Source: Spirodela intermedia
Taxonomy: Eukaryota; Streptophyta; Magnoliopsida; Alismatales; Araceae
Assembly: GCA_902729315.2 (NCBI GenBank)
Contig: LR746271.1
Span: 590,001 to 654,000, forward strand
Direction of reading: 5' to 3'
DNA: 64,000 bases
Within the stretch, counting starts at the first letter, position 1. Each line of letters starts with the position of its first letter. Shown piece by piece: positions 12,001 through 21,653 of the stretch. The translations under genes and the position numbers were made by a program. Under the pieces are notes generated by a model. It worked only from the letters and a program-made list of their open reading frames with translations, ran no database searches and was not told the origin of the DNA.

Positions 12001-12111
12001 TTCATCGCCGGGATATACGTGCTGCGCCACCCGAGGTTCCGGAGCAGGATGCCGTCTGTGCCCTTCAACTTCTACCGCCGCCTGCCCCCCAAGTCCGACA
12101 TGCTTTTCTGA
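9052..12111 (+). CDS. Multiple C2 domain and transmembrane region protein (MCTP/FTIP type)
   Basis: Intronless gene for a 1,019-aa protein. MCTPs tether the ER to the plasma membrane, act at plasmodesmata and include the florigen-transport protein FTIP1. The start is the Met of MKLAVEVLDACDLIPKDGQG; an in-frame Met 11 codons upstream (9019) precedes a sequence with no family match. C2 domains lie at about residues 1-125, 286-400, 442-560 and 603-720. A Ser/Pro/Ala/Gly-rich linker of about 150 residues separates the first two. The C-terminal PRT_C region (from about 855: RRSKANFHRVV) holds two hydrophobic hairpins, around TTILVHVLFTVLVCYPELIL and near the C-terminus. The end, RRLPPKSDMLF, is typical. 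In the second C2 domain, loop 1 is shortened (ARNLPTGDPYVEV where relatives have about six more residues including an acidic Ca2+ ligand). Third-position GC is very high. Four C2 domains and no introns fit the MCTP6/7 and QUIRKY side of the family. Confidence 0.95.
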   Translation: MKLAVEVLDACDLIPKDGQGSASAYVEVEFEGQRHRTQTKVKDLNPTWNETLVFNVADPTELPNRTIEVTVYNDGGAGRKFLGRVRISGTSIAPSAEDAAASRCPLDKRGIFSHIRGDIALRIYALPDPLSPPLPFLDPSLPVASGGSGAADKKGDAPAAVDGKKDEEKKKDDSKATTAEKKPADGNARSFYSMPPGGGGVRFELGQMKATVAAAAMSPAETTVVADRRADYSRAGPMAVPRLMQVPGFGLVETKPSVAARRGRRGGGGGSSGDRISSTFDLVEQMHYLYVSVVKARNLPTGDPYVEVKLGNYRGLTKHREKTQSPSWGQVFAFSKERLQSNTLEVSVKDKDLIKDDLLGRVIFDISEVPQRVPPESPLAPEWYHLQNQKGEKLEKGEVMLAVWIGTQADEAFPDAWHSDAHSVNAEGMVSTRSKVYFSPRLCYLRVHIIQAQDLVPADKSRPPEPYLKLQLGNQFRRTRPSPARSVNATWNEEHMFVAAEPFDEPLMITVEDRLPGGKEESIGKLVVPVELAQKRFDNKVVEPKWFSLDKPSGGEGEKDESKFASKLLLRLCLDMGYHVLDESTHYSSDFRPYNRNLWKHSVGVLELGIIDARNLAPMKAKNGSSSTTDAYCVAKYGPKWVRTRTLLDTVTPRWNEQYTWEVYDPCTVITVGVFDNCHVDGGKDGKDGKEGDDQRIGKVRIRLSTLEANRVYTHYHPLLVLQPSGLKKAGELHLAIRFTCTAWVNMVALYARPPLPKMHYVLPMPVVQLDHLRHQAMQIVASRLARAEPPLRKEAVQYMLDVDSHMFSLRRSKANFHRVVSLLSGAMNVARWFGGICSWKNPATTILVHVLFTVLVCYPELILSTVFLYLFLIGLWNYRSRPRTPPHMDTVLSCADRTNSEELDEEFDSFPSARAPELVRQRYDRLRSVAGRVQTVVGDLATQGERALAILSWRDPRATAIAIILSLFLALFLYVTPFQVVVFIAGIYVLRHPRFRSRMPSVPFNFYRRLPPKSDMLF

Positions 12112-12314
12112 GCAGCAAGCAGCACCCGAGAGCCTCCTGTAAAGATACAGCCACCAGACAAGGCCAGCGGCGGCATGAGCGGAGATGTAGGAATCGGATG
12201 GGGGGAAAGAGGTCGGCTCGTTACCTCGTACCTCGATGGGGGAGTTCCTCAACTGCTCTGCGGGCTGGGAGAAGGCTGGCAGAGAACCTCGTCCTCTTTG
12301 ACGATGTATGATAT

Positions 12315-12359
<45 letters not shown>

Positions 12360-13545
12360 CTTGTAATAAAGATGTGAAAATGCAACGCTTGTCCAGGATC
12401 AGCTGATACCTTGAGATCACTCTGTTGCGCCATCTGGACTCCTCTACAGTCCTCTGTTGCATTCTTTGCGACGAATTACGCAGCAATATCGCCTGTCACC
12501 TTAAGGATTTACACCACCGCAGGCTCCTAAGCGGCAAGTGCTATTTATGACAGGAGAAAAAGAAAAGAAAGTGGTGATGACCCAGAACAAGGGATGAGTT
12601 AAATTCTGTGATGAAATAAATTAGTACAATTCAACCTATAAATGTAAACGTATTCGATTTTATTGGGCTTAACTCTAACTTAATTTTGCTATGCTTCGTG
12701 GGGTTTAATTTACTATGCTTGTGATAATACAAATGAGTGTGACAAAGGATCCGAGCTTCCCACTCGGTGAACTGAAGAAGATATGAAGAGTAGAGATCGG
12801 TGTGCCTGAAGTCAGAAAAGCGTCAAAGTTTGAGAAATTTTGAAATAAAATGAAGTAAAATAAATAGACAGCGGATGTTCAACGCTGAGAAGACGAACTC
12901 AACGGGAGAGAAAATCGTTAGTATCACTTCCTGCCATCAACAAAGGTATGTGCTTGGCTTGAGCCAACAGAAAATTCGTGGGTAGAAGTTATCAAGGGAG
13001 CTGCCCTAAGAGGAACTGATGAAAAATTTCTCTCATATGAATCTGAAAAACGTCCCAAGAAACCAGGAGTATGAAGAGTCTGAGCCCTCCTGACCAGGAA
13101 ACGCCATCAAACTTTTCTCTCAAGCCTCAGAAATGAAGACTAGATAAAGAGGGCATTGGATTCTTCGATGTAGGGAATCCATGACAGTCTAAAATCCATG
13201 GCTAGCTTTCTTAATTGAGAAACGACAAAAACCTTCATACCAAAGTTTCAGCATGTAAAATATCTAAAAAATTAACCATTGCAAACCTGCTATATCGTGG
13301 GCTGGCTATGCTGTACCAGTTTGAATATCATGGGAACGCGAACTGTTCCAAAATGCATACTTGCCGCCTCGACCCAGTGGAATCTCTGACATGGATAAAG
13401 AATAAAGAATATTTTTTGTGCTTGTTCCTTAGGCAAGCCATGATTTCAAATCTACATTACAAAGAATTAAGAACATATCTTATGCTCTAATCTAGGATTG
13501 GATGTGCTATAAGGCCCCAGTATTTCTCAACTCACTATTTTTATT
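12112..13545. other. Intergenic, MCTP 3' flank
   Basis: Holds the MCTP 3' untranslated region, with a (CT)n tract at 12318-12357 and AATAAA at about 12364, then AT-rich sequence without a supportable gene. Small open frames such as the one starting at 13215 have no recognisable domain. Confidence 0.55.
12318..12357. repeat. (CT)n microsatellite in the MCTP 3' region
   Basis: An uninterrupted CT dinucleotide run of about 40 bp lies roughly 200 bp after the MCTP stop codon and just before an AATAAA signal, so it is probably transcribed in the 3' untranslated region. Confidence 0.95.
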
Positions 13546-13805
13546 GGTTTGGTGCTTTCGATTCTCAGTCAGTTTATCATGAACAACCCAACCGGGCATG
13601 GCAAGGAGAAAAAACCAGAAGCTGAGCCACATGCCCAACCGTGCAACTCAAAACACAATTCGTGTCCCATTAAAAAGTAATGCTTTGGTGATTTCGGTTC
13701 CGCCAAAGATCAGTCAGTTTACCATGAACAACCCAACCGAACATGGCAAGGAGACAAAGCCAGAAGCTGAGCCACATGGCCAACCGTGCAGCTCGAAACA
13801 TTTTT
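13546..13805. repeat. Imperfect tandem duplication, two copies of about 120 bp
   Basis: Copy one (about 13546-13665) and copy two (about 13682-13805) share the landmarks TTTGGTG, CAGTCAGTTTA, ATGAACAACCCAACCG, GGCAAGGAGA, CAGAAGCTGAGCCACATG and CAACCGTGCA in the same order, offset 136-145 bp. Divergence is about 10-15 percent by eye. An open frame from 13598 runs through both copies but matches no protein family I know. Confidence 0.8.
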
Positions 13806-15872
13806 CAGCTAAGGTCATGAAACGTCAGCCGTTCAAATACGAAGCTTCGAGTGACAACTTATCCACTACATACCTAAGAAGAGACTCGTTTTCCACATTC
13901 AATATTTGTTCTCGACCATAAAGATTATATCCAGAGATGTTTATTCAGTACTGGATCGAGACCTCTTCTTCTCCTTCAAGTTGGACACTAGGGCTCCCCA
14001 AAACACCCACTTGATGTCCGCACTTTCTCGGAATCTGATGACCCGCATAACAATCTACTGCAATGGAAATTGGATTCTAATTCAAGCAGTGGAATATAAT
14101 GGAAAATAGCAACCACTACACTAGTCATTTTATCTTTTATCTTCAAAAAATTTCAAGCATCTGTAAACATTGAGTCGACATGTGTGATCAACCACATGCA
14201 TCCTCGAAAAACCCATCCATGGAAGACTGCAGGCAGAATTTCCCCATCCAGCATCACCAGCTGCGACTGCAAATAGAACCATAATTGAAGTAAAACATGC
14301 CACACGTAGAATGAAAGCTGTGAAAGTACGATCAAGTTGAGCTATTGAAAGCAGGGGAAATATTATAAGGCTCCCCAGATCCCAACTCCCCCGACTATCC
14401 AAACCTGAGCGGCTACACATTTGTTCCCGTTAATGTCCCAACACCCATGACAGGTGGCAAAATAGAGCCCGTCGGGTTGTTCGTTGGGGCAGATTGCGGT
14501 AATGGGCTAATTATGGGCTTCCAGATCGCATGGAGTAGAGAGCACGGGTGAGGGGCCTTAAACTAACCTTGGCAATGAAGAGAGACAGGAGTACATCTTC
14601 CTTCCCTAAATCTTTCTCTTATTTTTTGTTCTTCTGATCCTGTCTCTGTATTATTCTTAATTCCTTCTTTGAATTCTTGGATGAGAACCTCTCCAGAATT
14701 TTCCTCTGAGATTTTTCACGTGATTTCTCTACTGAATTCCATTCCTCAAATCTCCTCTAAGTTAATTTCCTGAAATCTTCCCTTGGATCCTCCCTCTCAA
14801 CTCTTCATCATATTCTATCTATTCATTCTTCAAGAGTCTGAGTCTGATTACGATTGTAATGCCTCGAGGTCTTCTGTAATCATTTCACTCGGTTAATTCA
14901 ACAGAAGATTCCTGCTTCAGTCCCAGGGGTGGCTCAATCCAGCAACCGGTATCTTATCGATTCAAGATGAGGAAGATCACCGCGGATCATCTGCCTTCTG
15001 AAAGAAGAGGCGCAGCGCCCCGACGTCTGAGTGAAAAAATAATGTAGTAGCTATTTGTAAGCATCCGCTGCTTCTAAAGGAATGGAGTGGAGTAGCAGGA
15101 ACACTTGCCTGGCTATCCAAGCATTTGACGGGTTTCGTTAATGGTACGTGCATTCTTAAATCGAAAGCAGAGAGACATAGAAGAAGAAAAAGCAAAATCC
15201 GGAGAGAACGGGGAAAATCACTCGAATCCAACTCGTGGAAGTGACCGACACCAAATATTCTATCCGAAGAAACGAGGCAGAGTGATCGAGTACCTGCTTC
15301 CACAGAGTGCGGTATCATTGAGGACTCGAGGATCGATGTTCCCCTCTCGGCAGATTCCATCCGCCGGCAACAGCAAGGCTCTCGCAGCTCCGTCACGCCG
15401 GACACCAGCCTTCTGGTTTCCAGAGCACCAGACACCGCAGCGCGGGCTTTTTGAGAAGATGACGACACGTGACATACGCACGTGCAAGCTGGCCGATGAT
15501 TCCCGTCTGGATGGCCCGTTATGAGATCGGCCCGCTAAAAATCAGCCCAATAGGCCCATTATCTCCCCTATACCGACCCAGCACTTAAATTTCTATAAAA
15601 CGGCTCACCGGAGAGAGGAGACATCGGCCCGCCTATCAAGGAGTCACGTCCGCTGTCCAGACGTGACATGTCTCGGGGCCCAGCAGAAGATGCCCACCAC
15701 CTGTTTGCTGAATTGTCCGCAAGGACCGGCAAAACGGCGCAACCCCTCCTGTTTCCAATTGGCCTCCGGTGGAAAGCAGCCAAACGAAGAAGCCCATCTC
15801 CTTTGCGCCCGACAACCGCCCCCCTGCCACCGCTGGCACCGTTGACCAACACCGTTCAACCAGAGAAGACCA

Positions 15873-15911
<39 letters not shown>

Positions 15912-16856
15912 GACCATCTGCCAAGTAGTTCAGAGAAATCCACCGAAAGAGAGGGGAGAGAGAGAGAGAGTGAAGGGGAAGACTCCGAGAATTCCGCCGC
16001 CGGGTTTCGCGGCGGACTTTTCTTAAATGGCGCGGCGAGGGAGAGACGACATTCCTCCCGTTTCCGGAGTTGACAGTAACGGATTCTGTCAGCCCCTCAG
16101 GCGGGGAACGTGGTGTTTCCCTCGTTAGGCGGCCCTCTGTGGCGGCGGGATCGAATCTGGAACGAGACAGCCACGAGCGCCCGCCGTCCTCACTCACTCA
16201 CCTGCAGCTCCTTTCTTCCTTCCGACAGCCGTCCGCCGTTCTCTCTCTCTCTCTCTCAGAGGGAGCTGAGGGAGGAATTATTAGCGTGGCGCTTGGCGTG
16301 TAGTGGAAGGGGGAGGGGGGGGGGGCGGGGACAAGCCTGGAGCCTGGCTGGCGGGGTCGACCGGAGGAACCGGGAAGTGACCGGGAAAAAAAGGGCCCGT
16401 GTGGGGAATTATGGGCTCGAACCTCGGAGAAGTTTCTCGCCGGAGAGATCGGCACGTTGGCAAGAGCGGATTGTTCGATCCGGGCCTTGCCCCGGGACCT
16501 GTGGGATGATTGTTGGCCGGGGGGTGTGGGCCAGGGGATTGAGCCAAACTTGGCAGGTAAATAATATCCTAAAATTGGAGGAACTGGCGGCTATATGATT
16601 GGCCGGTGGTGGGTCCCGCCAGCGGAGAGCCGAGCTGGTCATCTGACCTGACAGGCTATGCCGGGCCTCGGCATGCAGTGGAGGGCCCCACCTAAAGGAT
16701 TACCGTTACTCTTTTAGCTATATAGACTCCAGGCTGGTCCCTCTTACACCTCTGTCTCTCAGTTCTCTCCACCCTGGTTCTCTCTCTCTCTCTCTCTCAC
16801 CTCCCTCGCCGTCGCCAGGCTCTGTAGATTTCTGTCCCTTCTTCCCCGCTCCACCG
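13806..16856. other. Intergenic, upstream of the patellin gene
   Basis: No gene is supported in about 3 kb. Contents include a pyrimidine-rich 14.58-14.92 kb stretch that might be a solo LTR (not proven), a (CT)n tract at 15875-15908, a poly-G run near 16315 and CT runs near 16240 and 16785. A TATA-like TATATAGACTC lies at about 16720, roughly 135 bp before the patellin start, and probably serves that gene. Confidence 0.5.
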
Positions 16857-18838
16857 ATGGCCGAGGATAGCCCCGCGCCGGCAACCGCCGCCGCCACCGT
16901 GACTGAGGTCGTCGTCGTCGCCGCCGCCACCGCCGTCGAGGAGGAGAAGCCGGTAGCGCCCGCGAGCGTAGAGGAGGAGGAGGACGCCAAGGAGAAGACG
17001 GAGGAGGAGCCTAAGAAGGTGGAGGATGCGGCGATCGGTTCGTCCGCTTCCTTCAAGGAGGAGAGCAACGTCGTGGCCGACCTGGTGGATCCCCAGAAGA
17101 CGGCGCTCGAGGACCTGAAGAAGTTGGTAGAGGCCGCTCTGGCCAAGAACGAGTTCTCGAAGCCCCCGCCGCCGCCGCCTCCTAAGGAAGAGGAGAAACC
17201 TGCCGAGAAAGCAGAGGCAGCCGTCGCCGATCCCCCCAAGGCTGAAGATCCCCCTGCAGATCCGCCTGCGAAGTCTGAGGAGCCCTCTGCAGAGCCACCG
17301 GAGAAGACGGCGGAGGAAACCCCCAAGGAGGAGAACAAGGAAGAGGTAACCCCGAAGACTGAGGAATCTACTCCCCCTGCTGAGGTTGAGCCGATCGCCG
17401 CCGTCGCTGAGACGAACGTAGAGGCGACGGCGGTGCCGGTGGCGGAGGACGCCGCTCCGCCGCCGCCGCCGCCGCCGGCAGATGCGACTCCCCCTCCTGC
17501 CGAGGCGGAGGAGGTTGCTCCAGTTACTACTCCCGAGGAGATTAGCCTATGGGGAGTCCCTCTGCTCGGGGATGAGAAGAGCGACACGATCCTCCTCAAG
17601 TTCCTCCGCGCGCGCGATTTCAAGGTGAAGGACGCGCTTGAGATGATCAGGAGCACCGTGATATGGAGGAAGGAGTTCGGGATCGAGAAGCTCCTGGAGG
17701 AGGACCTTGGTTTGCCGGAGCTGGAGAAGGTCGTCTTCATGAACGGGATCGACAAGGAAGGCCACCCCGTCTGCTACAACGTTTATGGGGAGTTCCTGGA
17801 CAAAGATCTTTACCAGAAGGTGTTCTCCGACGAGGAGAAGAGGAAGAAATTCTTGCAGTGGAGAATCCTCTTCCTGGAGAAGGGGATCCGTCAGCTGCTG
17901 GACTTCAGCCCCAGCGGCGTCAGTTCCATGGTTCAGGTCACGGATCTGAAGAACTCCCCCACGCTCTTGAAGAGGGAGATCCGCCTGGCCACCAAGCAGG
18001 CACTCCACCTCCTCCAAGACAATTACCCCGAGTTCGTCGCCAAGAAGGTACTTCTACTTCCAGTCATCTTCTTCGTCTTCCTGCTTCTCGAAGAAAACCT
18101 AATTCGGAGCTGTGTCATTGGGTGGTGAATGCTCTCACCAGGTGTTCATCAACGTGCCGTGGTGGTACCTGGCTTACAACCGGATGATCAGCCCCTTCCT
18201 GACCCAGAGGACCAAGAGCAAGTTCGTCTTCGCCGGGCCGTCCAAATCCGCAGATGCCCTCTTCAAGTCTGTGGAGCACCTCTGCGCCTCGTCTTCTTCT
18301 TCCTCGGCTTAAGCTGATACCCCTTTTTAAGCTTCTCTCTCTACTCATCTCAGATACATCGCTCCTGAGCAAGTTCCGGTCCAATTCGGAGGTCTCAGCA
18401 AGGATAACGACTCTGACTTCGGTACCTCCGATCCTACCACCGAGATCACCGTCAAACCTTCCTCCAAGCATTCCATCGAGATTCCCGTGTCTGAGGTGGG
18501 TCGGGCATCTCCTTCTTCTCCCTTCTCGCCGCTGTAAAAGCTTCGGGCTCTGAAAAACCATGCCGATGATCCTCCAACAGGTGGGCTCTCTTCTCACCTG
18601 GGAGCTGCGCGTCCTCGGTTGGGACGTCACCTATGGCGGAGAATTCGTCCCCAGCGCAGAAGACGCCTACACAGTGATCATCCAGAAGCCCAGGAAGTAC
18701 TCCCCCGCGGACGAACCCTTGGTGAAGAACAGCTTCAAGATCGGGGAACCGGGCAAGGTTCTGCTCACAGTGGACAACGCCAGCTCCAGGAAGAAGAAGA
18801 TCCTCTACAGGTCCAAGATCAGCCATTCCTCCGACTGA
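16857..18838 (+). CDS. Patellin (SEC14/CRAL-TRIO plus GOLD domain)
   Basis: Peripheral membrane protein that binds phosphoinositides and acts at the cell plate and plasma membrane. Four exons: 16857-18047, 18142-18266, 18354-18495 and 18581-18838, giving 571 aa. Residues 1 to about 225 form the acidic, Pro/Glu/Lys-rich N-terminus typical of patellins, with a PPPPPPP run. The CRAL-TRIO N-terminal helix follows (SDTILLKFLRARDFKV, about 238-280). The SEC14 lipid-binding lobe spans about 290-460 (GHPVCYNVYGEF, FINVPWWYLAYNRMISPFL, TKSKFVFAGPS). A GOLD domain closes the protein (WELRVLGWDVTYGGEF; LYRSK near the C-terminus). All junctions keep frame with GT-AG borders. The leader contains a CT tract just upstream of the start. 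Family assignment is firm; which of PATL1-6 it matches is not resolved. Confidence 0.95.
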
Positions 18839-20250
18839 TCCCGCACCAAGGGTCCTCCTCCTGCATCGAGCCGGCGACCTGCGCCTCTGGGTTTTCTCCA
18901 GAAACACTAAAACTATATTTTTTCCGAGAGATGTTTGATTTTTCTGTCCTGTTGAATCAGTCCATATCTTATCATTATTAGTCAGTACAGTCCATTGGGG
19001 AGAGTCTCGTGGGAATTCTTTTGGCGTGTGGGCTTGCGGGAGTTCGTCCTTCCTCTCTCTTCTTCCCTGCATCAATCGCCCTGTAAATCCCCTCGCATAA
19101 ATGGGTTCCTTCTTTTTGTGAATGTCATCGTCATCTTCTTCCTTCATCGTCCTGTGCATCATCTCCCACTTGACTGCCGATATGAACTAGTGAGAGAAAC
19201 TACCTCTCTCTCTCTTTTTCTCACGCCGTGTGATCAGAAGAATACAGCATTTGAGGCTCGGGGCCGCTCGCCGATCCCAAGGCGGCGAGGTGTCTCTTTC
19301 GGTCTGGGTAAGATGGCCGAGCCAGCTGGCCAGGTCGCTCCACCCCCCTCTTCCCCCCCCCCCTCTGGAGCATGCGGCCCCACCCGGCCTTCCATGGTGG
19401 GGAAGGCTGGCCCTCTTTGTCGCCGCTGCTTCGCCAAAACCAGCGGCCGGCAAGCGTAAGAAACTGTCGTGTCGGAGCCTCTAAACTCCCTCGTTTCGGA
19501 TCAGATCATACGTACTGAGCCGCGGATTTCTTCACTACAAAGATAAAGATCTCTCTCTCTCTATATATATATATCTGTGCCTGTTGACCTAGGTAGATCC
19601 AAGCGGCGCGTCCCGCTGGACTATTTAAGTGCACAAATTCGCGTGGATAATATGGGTACATATCACGTCAGACGGGGGTGAGTCGATGGGTACACATCAT
19701 TTTCCGCTACAGTAAGGCGAGACGAGAACGATGAAAAATATTTTTTAAAATAATAATAATAATATTAACGTAGTTGTCAAAAATATATCATTAATACGGC
19801 GACAGTGCTCACCTCGCTCTTCGTCTCTTTCTCTATTTTCCTCGCCTGAACAGTACGTTTCTTATTTTTTACGGTATTTAGAAGAAAAATACGCCCTCCT
19901 AATCATAGCCAGACCGGGGTCCTACGGGCTCGGGCCAGACCCGTTCGGGCCCCGCCCGGCATTACGTTGACTGGGTCGTCGGCTCCCGCCCGACTTTGAA
20001 GACCACGACTGATGGTATTTTGGGCCTAAATGGATCGTGCGAGTCCAGACGGATGGACTCGAGGAACCGCCACGCGAGCCTAGGCTCTGAGTGAGACACG
20101 CGGCTCGTACACGTGGCGATTTTGGACACGTGCCCAACGATCGATTGCGCCCGAGGTTCCAGAAGGCAACGATGCCCGAGGCACTGGATCTTCTTCTTGC
20201 TCACTGCTTTGCCTGAGTGGAGAGAGAGAGAGAGTGAGAGAGAGAGAGAG
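18839..20250. other. Intergenic between patellin and the LEA/TMEM205-like gene
   Basis: Patellin 3' flank, then short CT and (TA)n runs near 19550-19575, a short ATAAT repeat near 19755 and GGCCCA-type motifs near 19930-19960. A GA-rich tract at 20220-20250 abuts the next start codon. No gene seen. Confidence 0.55.
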
Positions 20251-21653
20251 ATGATGAATGGTGTGGCGTTGATTCTGGTGGTCTTCTCCCTCGCCGGCGC
20301 CGGCGTCTGGTCGCCGGAGCCGCCCAAGCCGGGGGTCATTGCCGGAGAGCACCGCCCTCCGCAGGGCGGCGGCGAGAACACCGTGAGGGAAGGTCACCGT
20401 CTGATCATCCTCGAGTACGAGCGCGAGGCTCCGCAGCGCCGCCCGCCGCCGCTCGATGCCCCTCCTGGCGGCGGCCTGAGCGGCGCCGTCGAGGAGGCGA
20501 AGGAGAAGCTGGCGGAGGCGGTTTCCGTCCTGCCCAACCTCGGCCAGGGCATCTCCACTCCTCTCGCCGGCGAAGCGGCGAAGGGGGAAGCCGCCATGGC
20601 CTCCGGCCACGGGACCAAGGAGATGATCTGCGACGCCTACGGCGTCTGCAAGGAGAAGCTCGCGGGGATCTTCGGCAAGTCCAAGGAGAAGGCGGCCCGA
20701 GTGCAAGAGGCCGTCGGCGGCGCCGCCGAGAAGGTGAAGGAGGCGGAGGAGGGTTTCGCCGGGAAAGTCTTCGAGACGGCGGAGGAGGCTGTGGAGAAGG
20801 TCCGGCAGGTGGGGACGAAGGCGGAGGAGAAGGCGAAGGAACTGCGGAGAAACGTGACCGAGAGAGCCGTGGAGGTGAAGAAGAATCTCACGGACATAGT
20901 CCACAGGGCCCACGAGGTGGTCTACGACGCCGCGGCGTACGTCTGCACGGCGGAGACCGCCGCCGTCGCTGCGGCGGTGGCGCATCTTCTGGCATTTGCG
21001 ACGGCGTACGGGGCCTGCGTGTGGGTGACCTTCGTCTCGAGCCACGTGCTCGCCGGAGCTCTCTCGCGGCACCAGTTCGGGATCTTGCAGAGCAAGCTGT
21101 ACCCCGTCTACTTCAGGGCCATGGCGTACGCCGTCGGCGGCGCCGCCCTGACGGCGGCGGGGAGATCTCAGCGCTACCTCCTTCTCGGATCCCTGGTTCT
21201 CGTCCTCGTCAATATGCTATTCCTGGAGCCCAAAGCCACAAAGGTCGGCTACCCACCATCCCTCTTCCCCTTTCTCCTGCTCTCTTTTAAGGCCTGCGAG
21301 TGACCGAGTTCTCCCTGCAGGTGATGTTCGAGAAGATGAAGATGGAGAAGGAAGAAGGGAGGGGGCGGGACATGGCGGACCTGGGGATGGAGACGACGAC
21401 TTCCACGACGGCGACGGCGACGGCGACCCCTACCACGGCGACCTTCGGGGTGACCAGGACAACGGTGACCCAGGAACCGTTGACAGACAAGGAAGCGGCG
21501 AAGAACCGGATCCTGAAGCTCGACAGGAAGCTGAAGGCCCTGAACACCTACTCTTCCTTCCTCAACGTTCTCTCGCTAATGGGCCTCACGTGGCACCTCG
21601 TACACCTCGCCCGGGGCATGCAGGGTAGCTGCGAAGCTGTCGGAGCACATTAA
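20251..21653 (+). CDS. LEA-like helical protein with C-terminal TMEM205-like (DUF4149) membrane domain
   Basis: Two exons, 20251-21243 and 21321-21653, give 441 aa. I chose the Met of MMNGVALILVVFSLAGAGVWS because it opens a clear signal peptide and directly follows a (GA)n leader; the frame stays open upstream to 20113 but reads low-complexity Arg/Glu there. Residues about 75-230 are Ala/Glu/Lys-rich amphipathic repeats (KEKLA, EKVKEAEEGFAGKVFETAEEAVEKV) resembling group-3 LEA proteins. From about 232 a hydrophobic module follows (THLLAFATAYGACVWVTF-like, LYPVYFRAMAYAVGGAAL, YLLLGSLVLVLVNMLFLEPKATKVMFEKMKMEKEEGRG), the TMEM205/DUF4149 signature. A Thr-rich linker and a last hydrophobic segment finish the protein. 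Arabidopsis has the same fusion annotated as a LEA domain-containing protein. A role in stress or membrane protection is inference; no biochemical activity is established that I can name. Confidence 0.88.

Noticed and set aside
10299..12311. 670-codon plus-strand frame overlapping MCTP
   Set aside because: It is a +1/+2 frame shadow rich in Arg, Gly and Ala with no recognisable domains, fully explained by the MCTP frame.
10990..12486. Second 498-codon minus-strand open frame
   Set aside because: Same antisense effect over the MCTP 3' half, extended through the CT microsatellite as an Arg/Glu run.
14434..14917. Possible solo LTR (TGTCCC...CTTCA, pyrimidine-rich interior)
   Set aside because: The ends are only loosely TG...CA, no target-site duplication or primer-binding site was found, and no second copy is in the window.
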